A DNA stretch of 64,000 nt from Arthrobacter sp. EM1 (GTDB taxonomy: Bacteria; Actinomycetota; Actinomycetes; Actinomycetales; Micrococcaceae), in contig NZ_CP124836.1 of assembly GCF_029964055.1 (NCBI RefSeq), positions 434,001 to 498,000 on the forward strand, given 5' to 3'. The position numbers and the translations under genes are program-made. Of the stretch, positions 1 to 8,539 are shown piece after piece. How positions within the stretch are numbered: the stretch's first letter is position 1; each line of letters begins with the position of its first letter. The notes beneath the pieces were generated by a model. That model was not told the DNA's origin. It searched no databases and was given only the letters and a program-made list of their open reading frames with translations.

Positions 1-84
1 ATGTCCCGTCGGCCCTTGGAAGCACGGATGGGCATGTCCGGTGTGGGTCCGGGCGCAGCGCCCATGCCTATCCGAACGGCGCAG

Positions 85-94
85 TCCTATAGGA
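85..94. promoter_or_regulatory. GntR operator copy 1, TCCTATAGGA
   Basis: A perfect 10-bp palindrome lies 7 bases before the ATG of the GntR regulator at 102. The same core CCTATAGG recurs at 865-872 and 935-940 region, both before the first enzyme gene. Its position suggests autoregulation by the adjacent FCD-type regulator. The sites are seen directly; binding is inferred. Confidence 0.7.
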
Positions 95-101
95 TTTGAC
101 C

Positions 102-812
102 ATGCAACCAGCTTCATCCGGGAACCTGTCTCAGGGCCGACCCGCAGGCCGACCCGTTAGCCGACAGGTCCTTGCAGACCACGTCTACGAGGAACTCCTG
201 GCGTCCCTGATGGACGGCCGGATGGAACCGGGGGCCGTGGTGAGCATCGACGGTACCGCGCGGGAACTGGACGTGTCCCCCACTCCGGTCCGCGAAGCGC
301 TGGCCCGGCTCGAACACACCGGCATGGTGCGCCGGGTGGCGCTGAAGGGCTATCGTGTGGCGCCGGTGTTTACCCAAGAGGACTTCGCGGAACTGATGGA
401 GGCACGGCTGGCCATTGAGCCGGTCAATGCCCGGCTCGCCTGCGCCAGGCTGACGCCGGAGCATCTCGCCGAGCTGGGCCGGGCCGTCGCCGATCTCAGG
501 TCCGCGCCGCGGGGACCATCGTTTGCCGAATACCGCGACTATCTGGAGGCGGACGAGAGGTTTCATCGGCTGATAGCGGAGTTCACCGGAAACCAGTTTA
601 TGGTCGCCGCCTATGCGGCGCTTGGCGGGCAGGTCCAGCGTTTCCGCCTCTTCGGGGGAGTGGGAATCACCGACGCGGAGTACGCCATCGCCGAACACGA
701 GTCCGTCCTGGACGCCCTAGCAACCGGGGACCCGGACCGGGCCGCGGCAGCCATGTCCGACCACGTGTACAGGGTACGTGGCCGGGCCATCGCGGACGCG
801 CCCGCCGGCTGA
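102..812 (+). CDS. GntR family (FadR/FCD) transcriptional regulator
   Basis: Predicted DNA-binding regulator of 236 aa controlling the downstream sugar/polyol catabolic genes. A winged helix-turn-helix covers about residues 20-88, with the usual helix-3 motif VSPTPVREAL near residues 58-67. An FCD ligand domain covers about 95-225 and carries the metal-binding pattern D151, H155, H199 and H221. FCD regulators usually respond to small organic or sugar acids. I chose the ATG at 102; an in-frame TTG at 96 lies next to it. The start sits 7 bases after a TCCTATAGGA palindrome, which fits negative autoregulation. The effector is unknown; an intermediate of the downstream pathway is the natural candidate. 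Confidence 0.9.
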   Translation: MQPASSGNLSQGRPAGRPVSRQVLADHVYEELLASLMDGRMEPGAVVSIDGTARELDVSPTPVREALARLEHTGMVRRVALKGYRVAPVFTQEDFAELMEARLAIEPVNARLACARLTPEHLAELGRAVADLRSAPRGPSFAEYRDYLEADERFHRLIAEFTGNQFMVAAYAALGGQVQRFRLFGGVGITDAEYAIAEHESVLDALATGDPDRAAAAMSDHVYRVRGRAIADAPAG

Positions 813-852
813 GCGGGCCCCTCAGGGAACCTCACAACTGACCCCTTCACAG

Positions 853-873
853 ATAGGGACCGTCCCTATAGGA
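853..873. promoter_or_regulatory. GntR operator copy 2, with overlapping inverted repeat
   Basis: Positions 864-873 read CCCTATAGGA, one base different from the site at 85-94. The same stretch overlaps a second perfect inverted repeat, ATAGGGAC (853-860), one base, then GTCCCTAT (862-869). Two overlapping dyads suggest a compound operator for dimeric binding. It lies about 100 bp before the first enzyme gene. Confidence 0.65.
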
Positions 874-907
874 TCTTTGATTGTTGCCAGCAGTCATGGA
901 TGTGACC

Positions 908-942
908 TTGACAACACTCATTTGATAGTAAATCCTATAGGA
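908..942 (+). promoter_or_regulatory. Catabolic operon promoter with GntR operator copy 3
   Basis: A consensus -35 hexamer TTGACA is at 908-913, followed by an AT-rich stretch and the perfect palindrome TCCTATAGGA at 933-942. With a 17-bp spacer the -10 element would fall at 931-936 and overlap the palindrome, so a bound regulator would block RNA polymerase. The ATG of the first enzyme gene is at 970, after a GAAGGAG ribosome-binding site at 956-962. Confidence 0.55.
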
Positions 943-969
943 AACAGGATTCCACGAAGGAGTGAACCC

Positions 970-1974
970 ATGGCCTATACAGCCGAAAACTGGCCCATCA
1001 CGGCAGCGTTGCTGCAGTTCCCTGGCGTTGACGCCGCGGGAACCCCGATCAACGACGCTGAGGCAACGGCGTGGGCAGCGGTACTGCAGGAAGTCAAGGA
1101 CGCTGGTTTCACCAACGCGGACCTCACCGACAGCTGGGTCCGCCCCGGCGACCTGAGCCCCACCCGCCTCGCCGAGTTCAAGCAGACCGCCGACAACGTC
1201 GGCATCGGCATTCCCGTCATCTCCGCCATCCGCCGCAGTGTCATCGAGGAGCGGAATTGGGAAGCGAACCTGGCCTACAGCCACCGAACCATCGACGCTG
1301 CCGCCGAGCTTGGCTGCGAGGTGGTCTCGTTTGGACTCCACCAGGCGCTCACCGCCGAACAGCAGAAACAACTGTGGTTCTGGACAGTCGAAGGGCACAA
1401 GGACCCGGTGGGCGACAAAGAGACCTGGGCCAAAGCCGTCAGCCGCCTGCGTGAACTGGGCCGGCACGCCGCCGACGCGGGCCTCCTGCTCTCGCTTGAA
1501 ATGTATGAAGACACCTACCTGGGCACCGCAGACTCATCGGTGCAGCTGGTGCAGGACATCGGACTGGATAACGTCGGCCTCAACCCGGACCTCGGCAACC
1601 TGATCCGCGTGCACCGCCCGATCGAGGACTGGCGGGAGATGGTTGCCAAAACACTCCCGTACTCCAACTACTGGCACATGAAGAACTACATCCGCGACGA
1701 AAACCTCGCCCGCGACATGTACGTCGCGATGCCGGCGCCGATGGAAAGTGGCCTGATCAACTACCGGGAGGCCTTCCGGATCGCCCTCTCGGTCGGCTTC
1801 CAAGGCATCCTGTGCACCGAGCACTACGGCGGCGACGGCCTCAGTGTGACGGCCAGCAACCAGGACTACCTCCGCGGCCGCATCTTGCCCAAGACCGACG
1901 GCTATCCGCTCGGCCGCAGCCAGGTGGCCCAGGGCCGCCAGCAGCCGGCCGCTGCGGAACTCGCCGGCGTTTAG
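970..1974 (+). CDS. Sugar phosphate isomerase/epimerase-like TIM-barrel enzyme
   Basis: A 334-aa protein of the xylose-isomerase-like TIM-barrel superfamily. The metal-ligand set typical of this fold is visible: E177 (SLEMYEDT), D207 (NPDLGN), H236 (YWHMKN) and E284 (CTEHYGGDG). The ATG at 970 is preceded by GAAGGAG at 956-962; an upstream extension of the frame to 778 would run into the GntR gene and the operators. Members of this superfamily include 3-oxo-isoapionate decarboxylase (OiaC), which makes L-erythrulose. The neighbouring kinase and two isomerases are what would handle L-erythrulose, so an OiaC-like role is plausible. An isomerase or epimerase role on another C4-C6 sugar is the main alternative. 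Confidence 0.8.
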   Translation: MAYTAENWPITAALLQFPGVDAAGTPINDAEATAWAAVLQEVKDAGFTNADLTDSWVRPGDLSPTRLAEFKQTADNVGIGIPVISAIRRSVIEERNWEANLAYSHRTIDAAAELGCEVVSFGLHQALTAEQQKQLWFWTVEGHKDPVGDKETWAKAVSRLRELGRHAADAGLLLSLEMYEDTYLGTADSSVQLVQDIGLDNVGLNPDLGNLIRVHRPIEDWREMVAKTLPYSNYWHMKNYIRDENLARDMYVAMPAPMESGLINYREAFRIALSVGFQGILCTEHYGGDGLSVTASNQDYLRGRILPKTDGYPLGRSQVAQGRQQPAAAELAGV

Positions 1975-2058
1975 GCCAGTTCCCGACGGCGGGTCGCTGA
2001 CTTCCGCTGCTCCTGCTCCACTTCGGAATTACCTCCACCACGGATTCAAAGAGGAACC

Positions 2059-3846
2059 ATGACCCAGATCTTCGACAACCCCGCGGACTTCGCGGATGAG
2101 GCGTTGGACGGCTTTGTGGCAGCCAACCGAGGCTACGTAGCCCGTGTGGACGGCGGCGTCGTCCGATCCACCGAGGTACCCGCCGGACAGGTCGCACTGG
2201 TGGTTGGCGGCGGCTCCGGCCACTATCCCGCCTTCGCCGGACTCGTCGGCCCCGGACTTGCCACCGCGTCGGCCTGCGGCAACATGTTCGCTTCCCCGGC
2301 AGCCGGCCAGGTCTACCGGGTCGCGAAGGCCGCCAACGCCGGCGGTGGCGTGCTGCTGAGCTACGGCAACTACGCCGGGGACGTGCTGCACTTCGGCCAG
2401 GCGCAACTCCGCCTCAACGCCGAAGGTATCGAAACGCGCACCGTCTTGGTCACTGACGACATTGCGAGCGCTCCGCTCGAGCAGATCGAGAAGCGCCGCG
2501 GAATCGCAGGTGACCTGACCGTCTTCAAGGTCGCCGGCGCCGCCGCCGAGGCCGGACTGACGCTGGACGACGTCGAAGGGCTGGCCATCCGGACGAATTA
2601 CCGGACCCGTTCCCTCGGTGTCGCGTTCGAGGGCTGCACGCTTCCCGGCGCCAGCGAACCGCTCTTCCACGTACCCGCCGGGCAGATGTCCCTGGGCCTG
2701 GGCATCCATGGTGAACCGGGAATCTCCGAACACCCTATGCCCACGGCCTCGGAACTCGCCGAACTGCTCGTCTCCAGGTTGCTCGCCGACAAGCCGCACG
2801 ACGCCGGTGACCGCGTGGTGGCGATCATCAACGGCCTCGGCACCGTCAAGTATGACGAACTGTTCTTGCTCTTCGGGAAAATCGAAAAGCTCCTCGTCGC
2901 GGCCGGTCTCACAGTTGTGGAACCGGAATGCGGTGAACTTGTTACCAGCCTGGACATGTCAGGGCTTTCCCTGACCCTGCTCTGGCTTGATGACGAACTC
3001 GAACGGTACTGGGGAGCACCGGCGGACACGCCGGCGTTCCGCAAGGGAAACCTGGGTCCGCGCCGCCCGCGCCAGCAGGCGCTGGTCGAAACGGAAGCGG
3101 CAGCCGACGTCGAACACCCCACCGCGGCAGCGGCGGGCCTCGGGCTGCGGGCTGCGGCAATCCTGGGCCAGGTGCGCGACGTCGTCGTCGAGCATGAAGA
3201 CGAATTGGGCCGCCTGGACGCCATCGCCGGCGACGGGGACCACGGCATCGGGATGCGGCGCGGCGTCGACGCAGCCGTCACGGCGGCCGAGCAGGCGGTG
3301 GCCCTCGACGGCGGCGCCTCGGCTGCCCGGGTCCTCACCGCGGCGGGGGAGGCCTGGAGCGAGCGCGCCGGCGGCACCTCCGGCGCGCTCTGGGGTTCCG
3401 CCGTCATTGCCGCCGGACTTGCGCTGGGAAACCGGGAGGACTATTCGGGAGCAGATGCCGCCGCCGCCGTCACCGCTTTTGCGGACGCCATCACCGAACT
3501 CGGCAAAGCAGAACCGGGAGACAAGACCATGGTGGACGCGTTGCTGCCGTTCAAAGACACATTTGTCACCGCGTTCGACGGCGGCGCGTCCGTCGCTGGG
3601 GCGCTCGCCGGCGCCGCCGCCGCAGCGCAGACCGCTGCCGAGGATACCGCCAAGCTCCGTCCGCTGAAAGGCCGCGCCCGGCCGCTTGCGGAGAAAAGCC
3701 TCGGCCACGCGGACCCCGGAGCCATTTCCTTCGCCCTTATTACGGCGCGGATTTCAGCGCACCTTAACACCGAACACCCTGACACCGCAGAGATCGATTT
3801 CGCGTCCGCCAACCCCGGACCGGCACAGCAAGGAGCACAGGCATGA
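2059..3846 (+). CDS. lerK: DhaKL-type kinase, probable L-erythrulose 1-kinase
   Basis: A 595-aa ATP-dependent fusion kinase of the dihydroxyacetone kinase family. The DhaK half (about 1-330) has the GGGSGH loop at 50-55 and the substrate-binding histidine H217 in GIHGEPG. The DhaL half (about 360-570) has GDGDHG at 391-396, GGTSG at 438-442, GDKTMVDAL at 487-495 and GHADPGA at 549-555, so Mg-ATP binding looks intact. A GAGGAA ribosome-binding site precedes the ATG. It overlaps the RpiB gene by 4 bases (ATGA). Family members phosphorylate dihydroxyacetone or L- or D-erythrulose. The TIM-like and RpiB-like neighbours match the known LerK-LerI-DerI route, so L-erythrulose is favoured; glycerone cannot be excluded. 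Confidence 0.82.
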   Translation: MTQIFDNPADFADEALDGFVAANRGYVARVDGGVVRSTEVPAGQVALVVGGGSGHYPAFAGLVGPGLATASACGNMFASPAAGQVYRVAKAANAGGGVLLSYGNYAGDVLHFGQAQLRLNAEGIETRTVLVTDDIASAPLEQIEKRRGIAGDLTVFKVAGAAAEAGLTLDDVEGLAIRTNYRTRSLGVAFEGCTLPGASEPLFHVPAGQMSLGLGIHGEPGISEHPMPTASELAELLVSRLLADKPHDAGDRVVAIINGLGTVKYDELFLLFGKIEKLLVAAGLTVVEPECGELVTSLDMSGLSLTLLWLDDELERYWGAPADTPAFRKGNLGPRRPRQQALVETEAAADVEHPTAAAAGLGLRAAAILGQVRDVVVEHEDELGRLDAIAGDGDHGIGMRRGVDAAVTAAEQAVALDGGASAARVLTAAGEAWSERAGGTSGALWGSAVIAAGLALGNREDYSGADAAAAVTAFADAITELGKAEPGDKTMVDALLPFKDTFVTAFDGGASVAGALAGAAAAAQTAAEDTAKLRPLKGRARPLAEKSLGHADPGAISFALITARISAHLNTEHPDTAEIDFASANPGPAQQGAQA

Positions 3847-4325
3847 GCACAGCAACAGGCTGGCGCGTTGTCATCGGCAACGATGAGGCCGGCGTCGAAT
3901 ACAAGATGGCGTTGAAGGCGCTGCTCGAGGCGGATCCCCGCGTCGCCTCAGTCCACGACGTCGGGGTCGGCGCCGACGACACCACCGCCTACCCGCATGT
4001 CGCCGTCGCTGCCGCCCGAAAAGTCGCCGACGGCGAAGCCGACCGGGCGCTGCTGATCTGCGGCACGGGACTCGGCGTCGCCATCTCGGCCAACAAGGTT
4101 CCCGGCATCCGTGCCGTCACTGCACACGACAGCTACTCCGTGGAACGGTCCGTGCTCAGCAACAACGCCCAGGTGCTCACTTTCGGGCAGCGCGTCATCG
4201 GCCTGGAGCTGGCTAAGAAGCTCGTGGGCGAATGGCTCAGCCACCGTTTTGATGAAAATTCTTCCTCCGCCGCCAAGGTGGACGCCATCTGCTCCTACGA
4301 GCCCGACTACACGAAAGCAGTCTGA
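3843..4325 (+). CDS. RpiB/LacAB family sugar-phosphate isomerase, probable D-erythrulose-4-phosphate isomerase
   Basis: A 160-aa cytoplasmic aldose-ketose isomerase. The RpiB active-site cysteine is C73 in CGTGLG (73-78), followed by SANK (82-85), RAVTAHD and the conserved NN at 107-108. Length and fold match RpiB. The ATG overlaps the kinase stop codon, so translation is coupled. In known erythritol and apionate pathways an RpiB paralogue (EryI/DerI) converts D-erythrulose 4-phosphate to D-erythrose 4-phosphate, which then enters the pentose phosphate pathway; the operon context favours this over housekeeping ribose-5-phosphate isomerase. Confidence 0.85.
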   Translation: MSTATGWRVVIGNDEAGVEYKMALKALLEADPRVASVHDVGVGADDTTAYPHVAVAAARKVADGEADRALLICGTGLGVAISANKVPGIRAVTAHDSYSVERSVLSNNAQVLTFGQRVIGLELAKKLVGEWLSHRFDENSSSAAKVDAICSYEPDYTKAV

Positions 4326-4327
4326 CC

Positions 4328-5338
4328 ATGACCGACAACCTCAGCAGCGAGGCTGCACAGTCCATCGATGCGGCGGGTGCACTTAACGCCGCCCGCAAGA
4401 TCGCCGTCGTCGGCTCCGGCTACATGGGTGGTGGGATCGCGCAGGTATTGGCCCTTGGCGGTGCCCGCGTAGCGCTGGCCGATGTGTCCGCCGAGGTGGC
4501 GCAAAAGAACTACGACCGGCTGCTGGCCGAATCCGATGAGTTTGTCGCCGCGGGGCTTTTCCCGGCCGGTTCCACCGAGATCCTGAAGCAGAACCTCTGG
4601 GCCGCCAAGGACATCGAGGAGGCCGTCGCCGACGCCGACTTCATCGAAGAAGCCGTCCCGGAAGTCATCACGATCAAGCACCAGACCCTGGCTCGCATCA
4701 GCGCCGCGGCCCGTCCGGACGCGGTCATCGGCTCCAACACCTCCACCATCTCCATCGCGGAACTCTCCGAACCGGTCACCAACCCGGGCCGGTTCCTGGG
4801 GGTACATTTCTCCAACCCGTCACCGTTCATCCCGGGCGTGGAAATCATTCCGCACGCCGGGACGACCGCGGCCACCATCGGCGCCGTCCGCGACCTTGTC
4901 CACGCGGCCGGCAAGCAGACCGCCGTCGTCAAGGACGTCACCGGTTTTGTGCTCAACCGCCTGCAGTATGCGTTGTTCCACGAGGCCGCCCAGCTGGTGG
5001 AGCAGGAGATTGCGACGGCCGAGGACATCGATACCCTGGTCCGCACCACCTTCGGCTTCCGGTTGCCGTTCTTTGGGCCGTTCGCCATTGCCGACATGGC
5101 AGGGCTGGACGTCTACAACTTCTGCTACAAGTCGCTGCAAAGCGAATTCCCGGAACGCTTTGCGACGCCGAAGATCCTCAGCGAGCTGGTCGACGCCGGA
5201 AAGCTGGGCACCAAGACCGGTGCCGGTTTCCTCAACGTCCCCGCCGAGCGTACTCCCGAGCTCATCGCCTACCGGAACAAGGCCTATGTGGCGATGCAGA
5301 AGCTCATCGACGATCTCGGCCCCGCGCCCATCAACTAG
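4328..5338 (+). CDS. 3-hydroxyacyl-CoA dehydrogenase family NAD-dependent oxidoreductase
   Basis: A 336-aa two-domain dehydrogenase. The Rossmann loop is GSGYMGG at 29-35 with acidic D52 for NAD. The catalytic His-Asn pair of the family appears as H160 and N163 in GVHFSNPSP, and EEAVPE lies near 107-112. The C-terminal helical 3HCDH domain starts near residue 195. Family members act on acyl-CoAs, but also on L-gulonate, carnitine and other hydroxy acids. In this operon without any CoA ligase, thiolase or hydratase, oxidation of a hydroxy (sugar) acid is more likely than beta-oxidation. It follows the RpiB gene by 2 bases. Substrate not determinable. Confidence 0.8.
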   Translation: MTDNLSSEAAQSIDAAGALNAARKIAVVGSGYMGGGIAQVLALGGARVALADVSAEVAQKNYDRLLAESDEFVAAGLFPAGSTEILKQNLWAAKDIEEAVADADFIEEAVPEVITIKHQTLARISAAARPDAVIGSNTSTISIAELSEPVTNPGRFLGVHFSNPSPFIPGVEIIPHAGTTAATIGAVRDLVHAAGKQTAVVKDVTGFVLNRLQYALFHEAAQLVEQEIATAEDIDTLVRTTFGFRLPFFGPFAIADMAGLDVYNFCYKSLQSEFPERFATPKILSELVDAGKLGTKTGAGFLNVPAERTPELIAYRNKAYVAMQKLIDDLGPAPIN

Positions 5339-5378
5339 CACTGCCACTTCCACTTTTTATCCGTTCAGGAGCAGCTTT

Positions 5379-6146
5379 ATGAGCATTTTCCCCGCAGCAC
5401 GCACAGTCATCATCACCGGCGCCGTTTCGGAGCGTGGCATCGGCCGTGCCACCGCCAACTACCTGGCCGCGCAGGGCTGGAACGTCGGCATCATCGACCT
5501 CGACGACGCCCGGTGCAAGGCCGCGGCCAAGGAACTCGCGGCCGAGTACGGCGTCAAGGCTTTCGGTGCCGGCGCCAACGTCGGCGACGAGGCCTCCGTC
5601 CGTGCAGCCATCGACGCGATCGAAGCCGAACTGCCGCAGATCGTGGCCCTCGCCAACGTGGCCGGCGTCAGCTCCCCGGTCCCGTACCTGGAACTCGACG
5701 CGGCCGAGTGGGACCGGGTCCTCGGCATCAACCTCAACGGCGTCCACTACGCCACCCGCCGGGTCGCCGAGTCCATGGTCAAGAACCGGATCGGCCGCAT
5801 CGTCAACATCTCCTCAGTCTCCGCCCAGCGCGGCGGCGGCACCTACTCCAAAACCCCGTACTCCGTGGCCAAGGCCGGCGTGATTGGGCTGACCCGTGCC
5901 ACCGCCCGCGAACTCGGTGAATACGACATCACCGTCAACGCGATCTCGCCGGGCCCCATCGATACCGACATTATGGGCGGGACCCTGAGCCAGGAACGCA
6001 AGGACGAGATGACCAAAGACCTCGTCGTGAACCGGGTGGGCTCCACCCGGGACATCGCGGCCGCCATCGCCTTCCTCATCAGCGAGGACGCCGGCTACAT
6101 CTCCGGCCAGACGCTGAATGTGGATGGCGGACTCTACATGCACTAA
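5379..6146 (+). CDS. SDR family NAD(P)-dependent oxidoreductase
   Basis: A 255-aa classical short-chain dehydrogenase. Cofactor loop TGAVSERGIG at 13-22, D40 after the second strand suggesting NAD preference, NVAG at 93-96, catalytic S146, Y161 and K165 (YSVAK), and the PG motif after the last strand. The ATG at 5379 follows CAGGAGC; an open frame extends upstream only because it runs through the preceding gene in another frame. It is the second dehydrogenase of the operon and probably oxidises the imported polyol or sugar acid before the 3HCDH-like step. Confidence 0.88.
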   Translation: MSIFPAARTVIITGAVSERGIGRATANYLAAQGWNVGIIDLDDARCKAAAKELAAEYGVKAFGAGANVGDEASVRAAIDAIEAELPQIVALANVAGVSSPVPYLELDAAEWDRVLGINLNGVHYATRRVAESMVKNRIGRIVNISSVSAQRGGGTYSKTPYSVAKAGVIGLTRATARELGEYDITVNAISPGPIDTDIMGGTLSQERKDEMTKDLVVNRVGSTRDIAAAIAFLISEDAGYISGQTLNVDGGLYMH

Positions 6147-6158
6147 GGAAGAAGCACC

Positions 6159-6284
6159 GTGGCACAACCGAGTAAGACCGCAACCTCCGGATTCGCGTCG
6201 TGGAGCAGGGGACGGAAGATCTATCTCGCCGTCGGGATCCTGGCCTGCCTGGCCGGGGTCATGATCATCGCCTTGTCCCGCTAG
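6159..6284 (+). CDS. 41-aa single-TM peptide upstream of MFS gene
   Basis: A short ORF not usually called: GTG at 6159, stop TAG at 6282-6284, preceded by AAGGAAGAA at 6145-6153. The peptide has a polar, basic N-terminus (SKT...SRGRK) and one hydrophobic segment, IYLAVGILACLAGVMIIAL, near residues 21-39, ending in SR. It sits between the SDR and MFS genes on the same strand. A 42-aa single-TM peptide also accompanies the other MFS gene near 17.0 kb, so it may be a small transporter subunit. No domain recognised. Confidence 0.6.
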   Translation: MAQPSKTATSGFASWSRGRKIYLAVGILACLAGVMIIALSR

Positions 6285-6350
6285 AGAACATCGTTTTGAC
6301 CGCTCCACCCACCTGATTCACTCAACTAATCTGCTCGACGAGGAGTTTTG

Positions 6351-7700
6351 ATGTCCGTTGTATCAACGTCCACCAGGGACCTTCTGGAGACCCCGGTCCT
6401 AAAATCGGCGATCTCCAAGGCGTCCCGCCGACTTATGCCCATGCTGGTCATCCTGTACGTGGTGGCCTTCCTGGACCGCACCAACGTGGGCTTCGCCGAA
6501 GCCGCCCTGGGCGTGGACAAGGGCATCACTGCCGGCGCCTACGCCCTCGGTGCCGGGATCTTCTTCATCGGCTACGCCCTGTTCGAAATCCCGAGCAACC
6601 TGCTCCTGACGAAGTTCGGCGCCAAGATCTGGCTGGCCCGCATCGCCATCACCTGGGGCATCGTCTCGGCGTGCTTCGCGTTCGTCCAGGGCGAGACGTC
6701 GTTCATCATCCTGCGCTTCCTGCTGGGTGTCACCGAAGCCGGCCTGTTCCCGGGCGTCATCATGTTCCTCGCCGCGTGGTTCCCCAACAAGGTCCGCGTC
6801 AAGATGTTCGCCATCTTCTACCTGGCCCAGCCGTTCTCCCAGATGCTGGGCGCGCCGCTCTCCGGCTGGCTGATCAACATCGGCGACCAGGTTCCCGGTG
6901 TCCAGGGCTGGCAGGTGATGTTCTTCAGCGAGGGCATGCTGGCAGTTCTCGCCGGCGTTGCAGCGTTCTTCTTCCTGATCAACAGCCCCCAGGACGCCAA
7001 GTTCCTGACCAAAGAAGAGAAGAGCGCACTCCTGGAGGTCATGGCACTGGAGGACACCGTCAAGGAAGAGTCCGGCCCGCGCGGCGTGCTCGCCGCCATG
7101 AAGAACGGCAAGGTCTGGTACTTCACCGTCATCTACTTCTGCCTCCAGATCGCCGTCTACGGTGTAACGTTCTATCTCCCGCAGCAGGTAGCCCAGCTCA
7201 CCGGCCAGAAGGTTGGCCTTGCTGTCGGTCTGCTGGCCGCGATCCCGTGGTTCTTCGGTATCTTCGCCTGCTACTTCATCGGCAAGGCCGCCAACACGGT
7301 GGTCCGCCGCCGGGTCTGGGGCACCGGGCTGTTCATCTCCACCGGGCTGTGCATCTTCGGTTCCGCGTGGGCCGGCGCGAACCACCTGCCTGCCCTCGGC
7401 ATCATCTTCATCACGCTGGCCGTGTGCAGCTTCCTTTCGATCGGCCCGATCGCCTGGTCCTACCCGACGGCGTTCCTGACCGGTACCGCCGCGGCTGCCG
7501 GTATTGGCCTGATCAACTCGCTGGGCAACCTCGGCGGATTTGTGGCACCGATCCTGCGGACCACTGTCAACCAGGCCACCGCCTCGGACACCGGGACCAT
7601 GGGCGTCTACGCCCTCGGTGTGTTGCCCTTCCTGGCCGCGGCAATGATGTTCGCCACCAAGCGGTTCAAGAACAAAGCGGACGAACTGCTGGAGAAGTAA
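6351..7700 (+). CDS. MFS transporter, anion:cation symporter-like
   Basis: A 449-aa inner-membrane transporter with about 12 hydrophobic segments. The stretch VAFLDRTNVGFAEAAL early in the protein is characteristic of the anion:cation symporter (ACS) family of the MFS, whose members carry tartrate, glucarate, galactonate and other organic or sugar acids. The ATG at 6351 is 5 bases after AGGAG (6341-6345). Its place in the operon makes it the importer of the catabolised substrate, and an acidic sugar is favoured by the family. A one-TM peptide gene lies just upstream. Confidence 0.85.
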   Translation: MSVVSTSTRDLLETPVLKSAISKASRRLMPMLVILYVVAFLDRTNVGFAEAALGVDKGITAGAYALGAGIFFIGYALFEIPSNLLLTKFGAKIWLARIAITWGIVSACFAFVQGETSFIILRFLLGVTEAGLFPGVIMFLAAWFPNKVRVKMFAIFYLAQPFSQMLGAPLSGWLINIGDQVPGVQGWQVMFFSEGMLAVLAGVAAFFFLINSPQDAKFLTKEEKSALLEVMALEDTVKEESGPRGVLAAMKNGKVWYFTVIYFCLQIAVYGVTFYLPQQVAQLTGQKVGLAVGLLAAIPWFFGIFACYFIGKAANTVVRRRVWGTGLFISTGLCIFGSAWAGANHLPALGIIFITLAVCSFLSIGPIAWSYPTAFLTGTAAAAGIGLINSLGNLGGFVAPILRTTVNQATASDTGTMGVYALGVLPFLAAAMMFATKRFKNKADELLEK

Positions 7701-7739
7701 ACCAAGCCGTTCCGCCCGATCCAGCAGAAAGCACCAACA

Positions 7740-8534
7740 ATGCAGCAGCGCAGCGCCCTCCAATTCACCGCCGGCAGCATCCTGGTGGGTGTCAGCTCCA
7801 AGATGTACCTGGGATACCGGGACAGCCTGGACTGGCTGGAGCGGCTGCGGCATGTTGTGGACACCCGCCCGGCTCTCGCAGCCGGGCGGGTTGTCCCGTT
7901 TGTTATCCCCTCGTTCCCGGTGCTGCCGGCCGCGGCCACGCTGCTTGCCGGTTCGCCGCTGCTGCTCGGCGCGCAGAACTGCGGGTGGGCCGACGGGCCA
8001 TGGACCGGGGAGGTTGCCCCGTCCATGCTCGCCGAGCTGGGCGTCGGGTTGGTGGAGATCGGCCACGCCGAGCGCCGGCGCCACTTCGGAGAAGACGACG
8101 CGCTGGTGGCGCGCAAGATCCGGGCCGCGGATGACGCCGGGCTCACGGCGCTGCTGTGCGTCGGAGAGGCCGACGCCGGCAATGCTAAGAGCGCCGCGGA
8201 CGTTGTGTACCGCCAGATCCGGTCCGCCGTCGACGGCGACTGGGACCTTGCCTCGCGGCTCGTCATCGCGTACGAGCCCGTCTGGGCCATCGGTGCGCCG
8301 GAACCAGCCGCTGCCGGGTACGTGTCCGACGTCGTAGCGCGGCTCCGGAACAACCTTGCCGCCTCGGGACGGGCCGACTTGCCCATCATTTACGGCGGCT
8401 CAGCCAAGCCCGGACTCTTGCCGACACTGGACGGCGTTTCCGGCCTCTTCCTGGGCCGGTTCGCGCACAATCCGGTGAACTTCGGCACGGTGCTCGATGA
8501 GGCGCTCCTGCTGGCCGGGTCGGTTCACTCCTAG
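7740..8534 (+). CDS. lerI: Triosephosphate-isomerase-like enzyme, probable L-erythrulose-1-phosphate isomerase
   Basis: A 264-aa TIM-family isomerase. The three catalytic residues are present: K21 (SSKMYLG), H109 (EIGHAERR) and E179 (AYEPVWAIG), plus the phosphate loop GGSAKPG at 219-225. The sequence diverges from housekeeping TpiA, which normally sits with gap and pgk, and here it closes a kinase/RpiB operon. This fits EryH/LerI, which convert L-erythrulose 1-phosphate to D-erythrulose 4-phosphate. The stop lies 5 bases from the convergent stop of the helicase gene. Confidence 0.82.
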   Translation: MQQRSALQFTAGSILVGVSSKMYLGYRDSLDWLERLRHVVDTRPALAAGRVVPFVIPSFPVLPAAATLLAGSPLLLGAQNCGWADGPWTGEVAPSMLAELGVGLVEIGHAERRRHFGEDDALVARKIRAADDAGLTALLCVGEADAGNAKSAADVVYRQIRSAVDGDWDLASRLVIAYEPVWAIGAPEPAAAGYVSDVVARLRNNLAASGRADLPIIYGGSAKPGLLPTLDGVSGLFLGRFAHNPVNFGTVLDEALLLAGSVHS

Positions 8535-8539
8535 CCGGA

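Noticed and set aside
6671..8134. 487-aa plus-strand frame
   Set aside because: Shadow frame across the MFS and TIM-like genes; no domain and biased composition.
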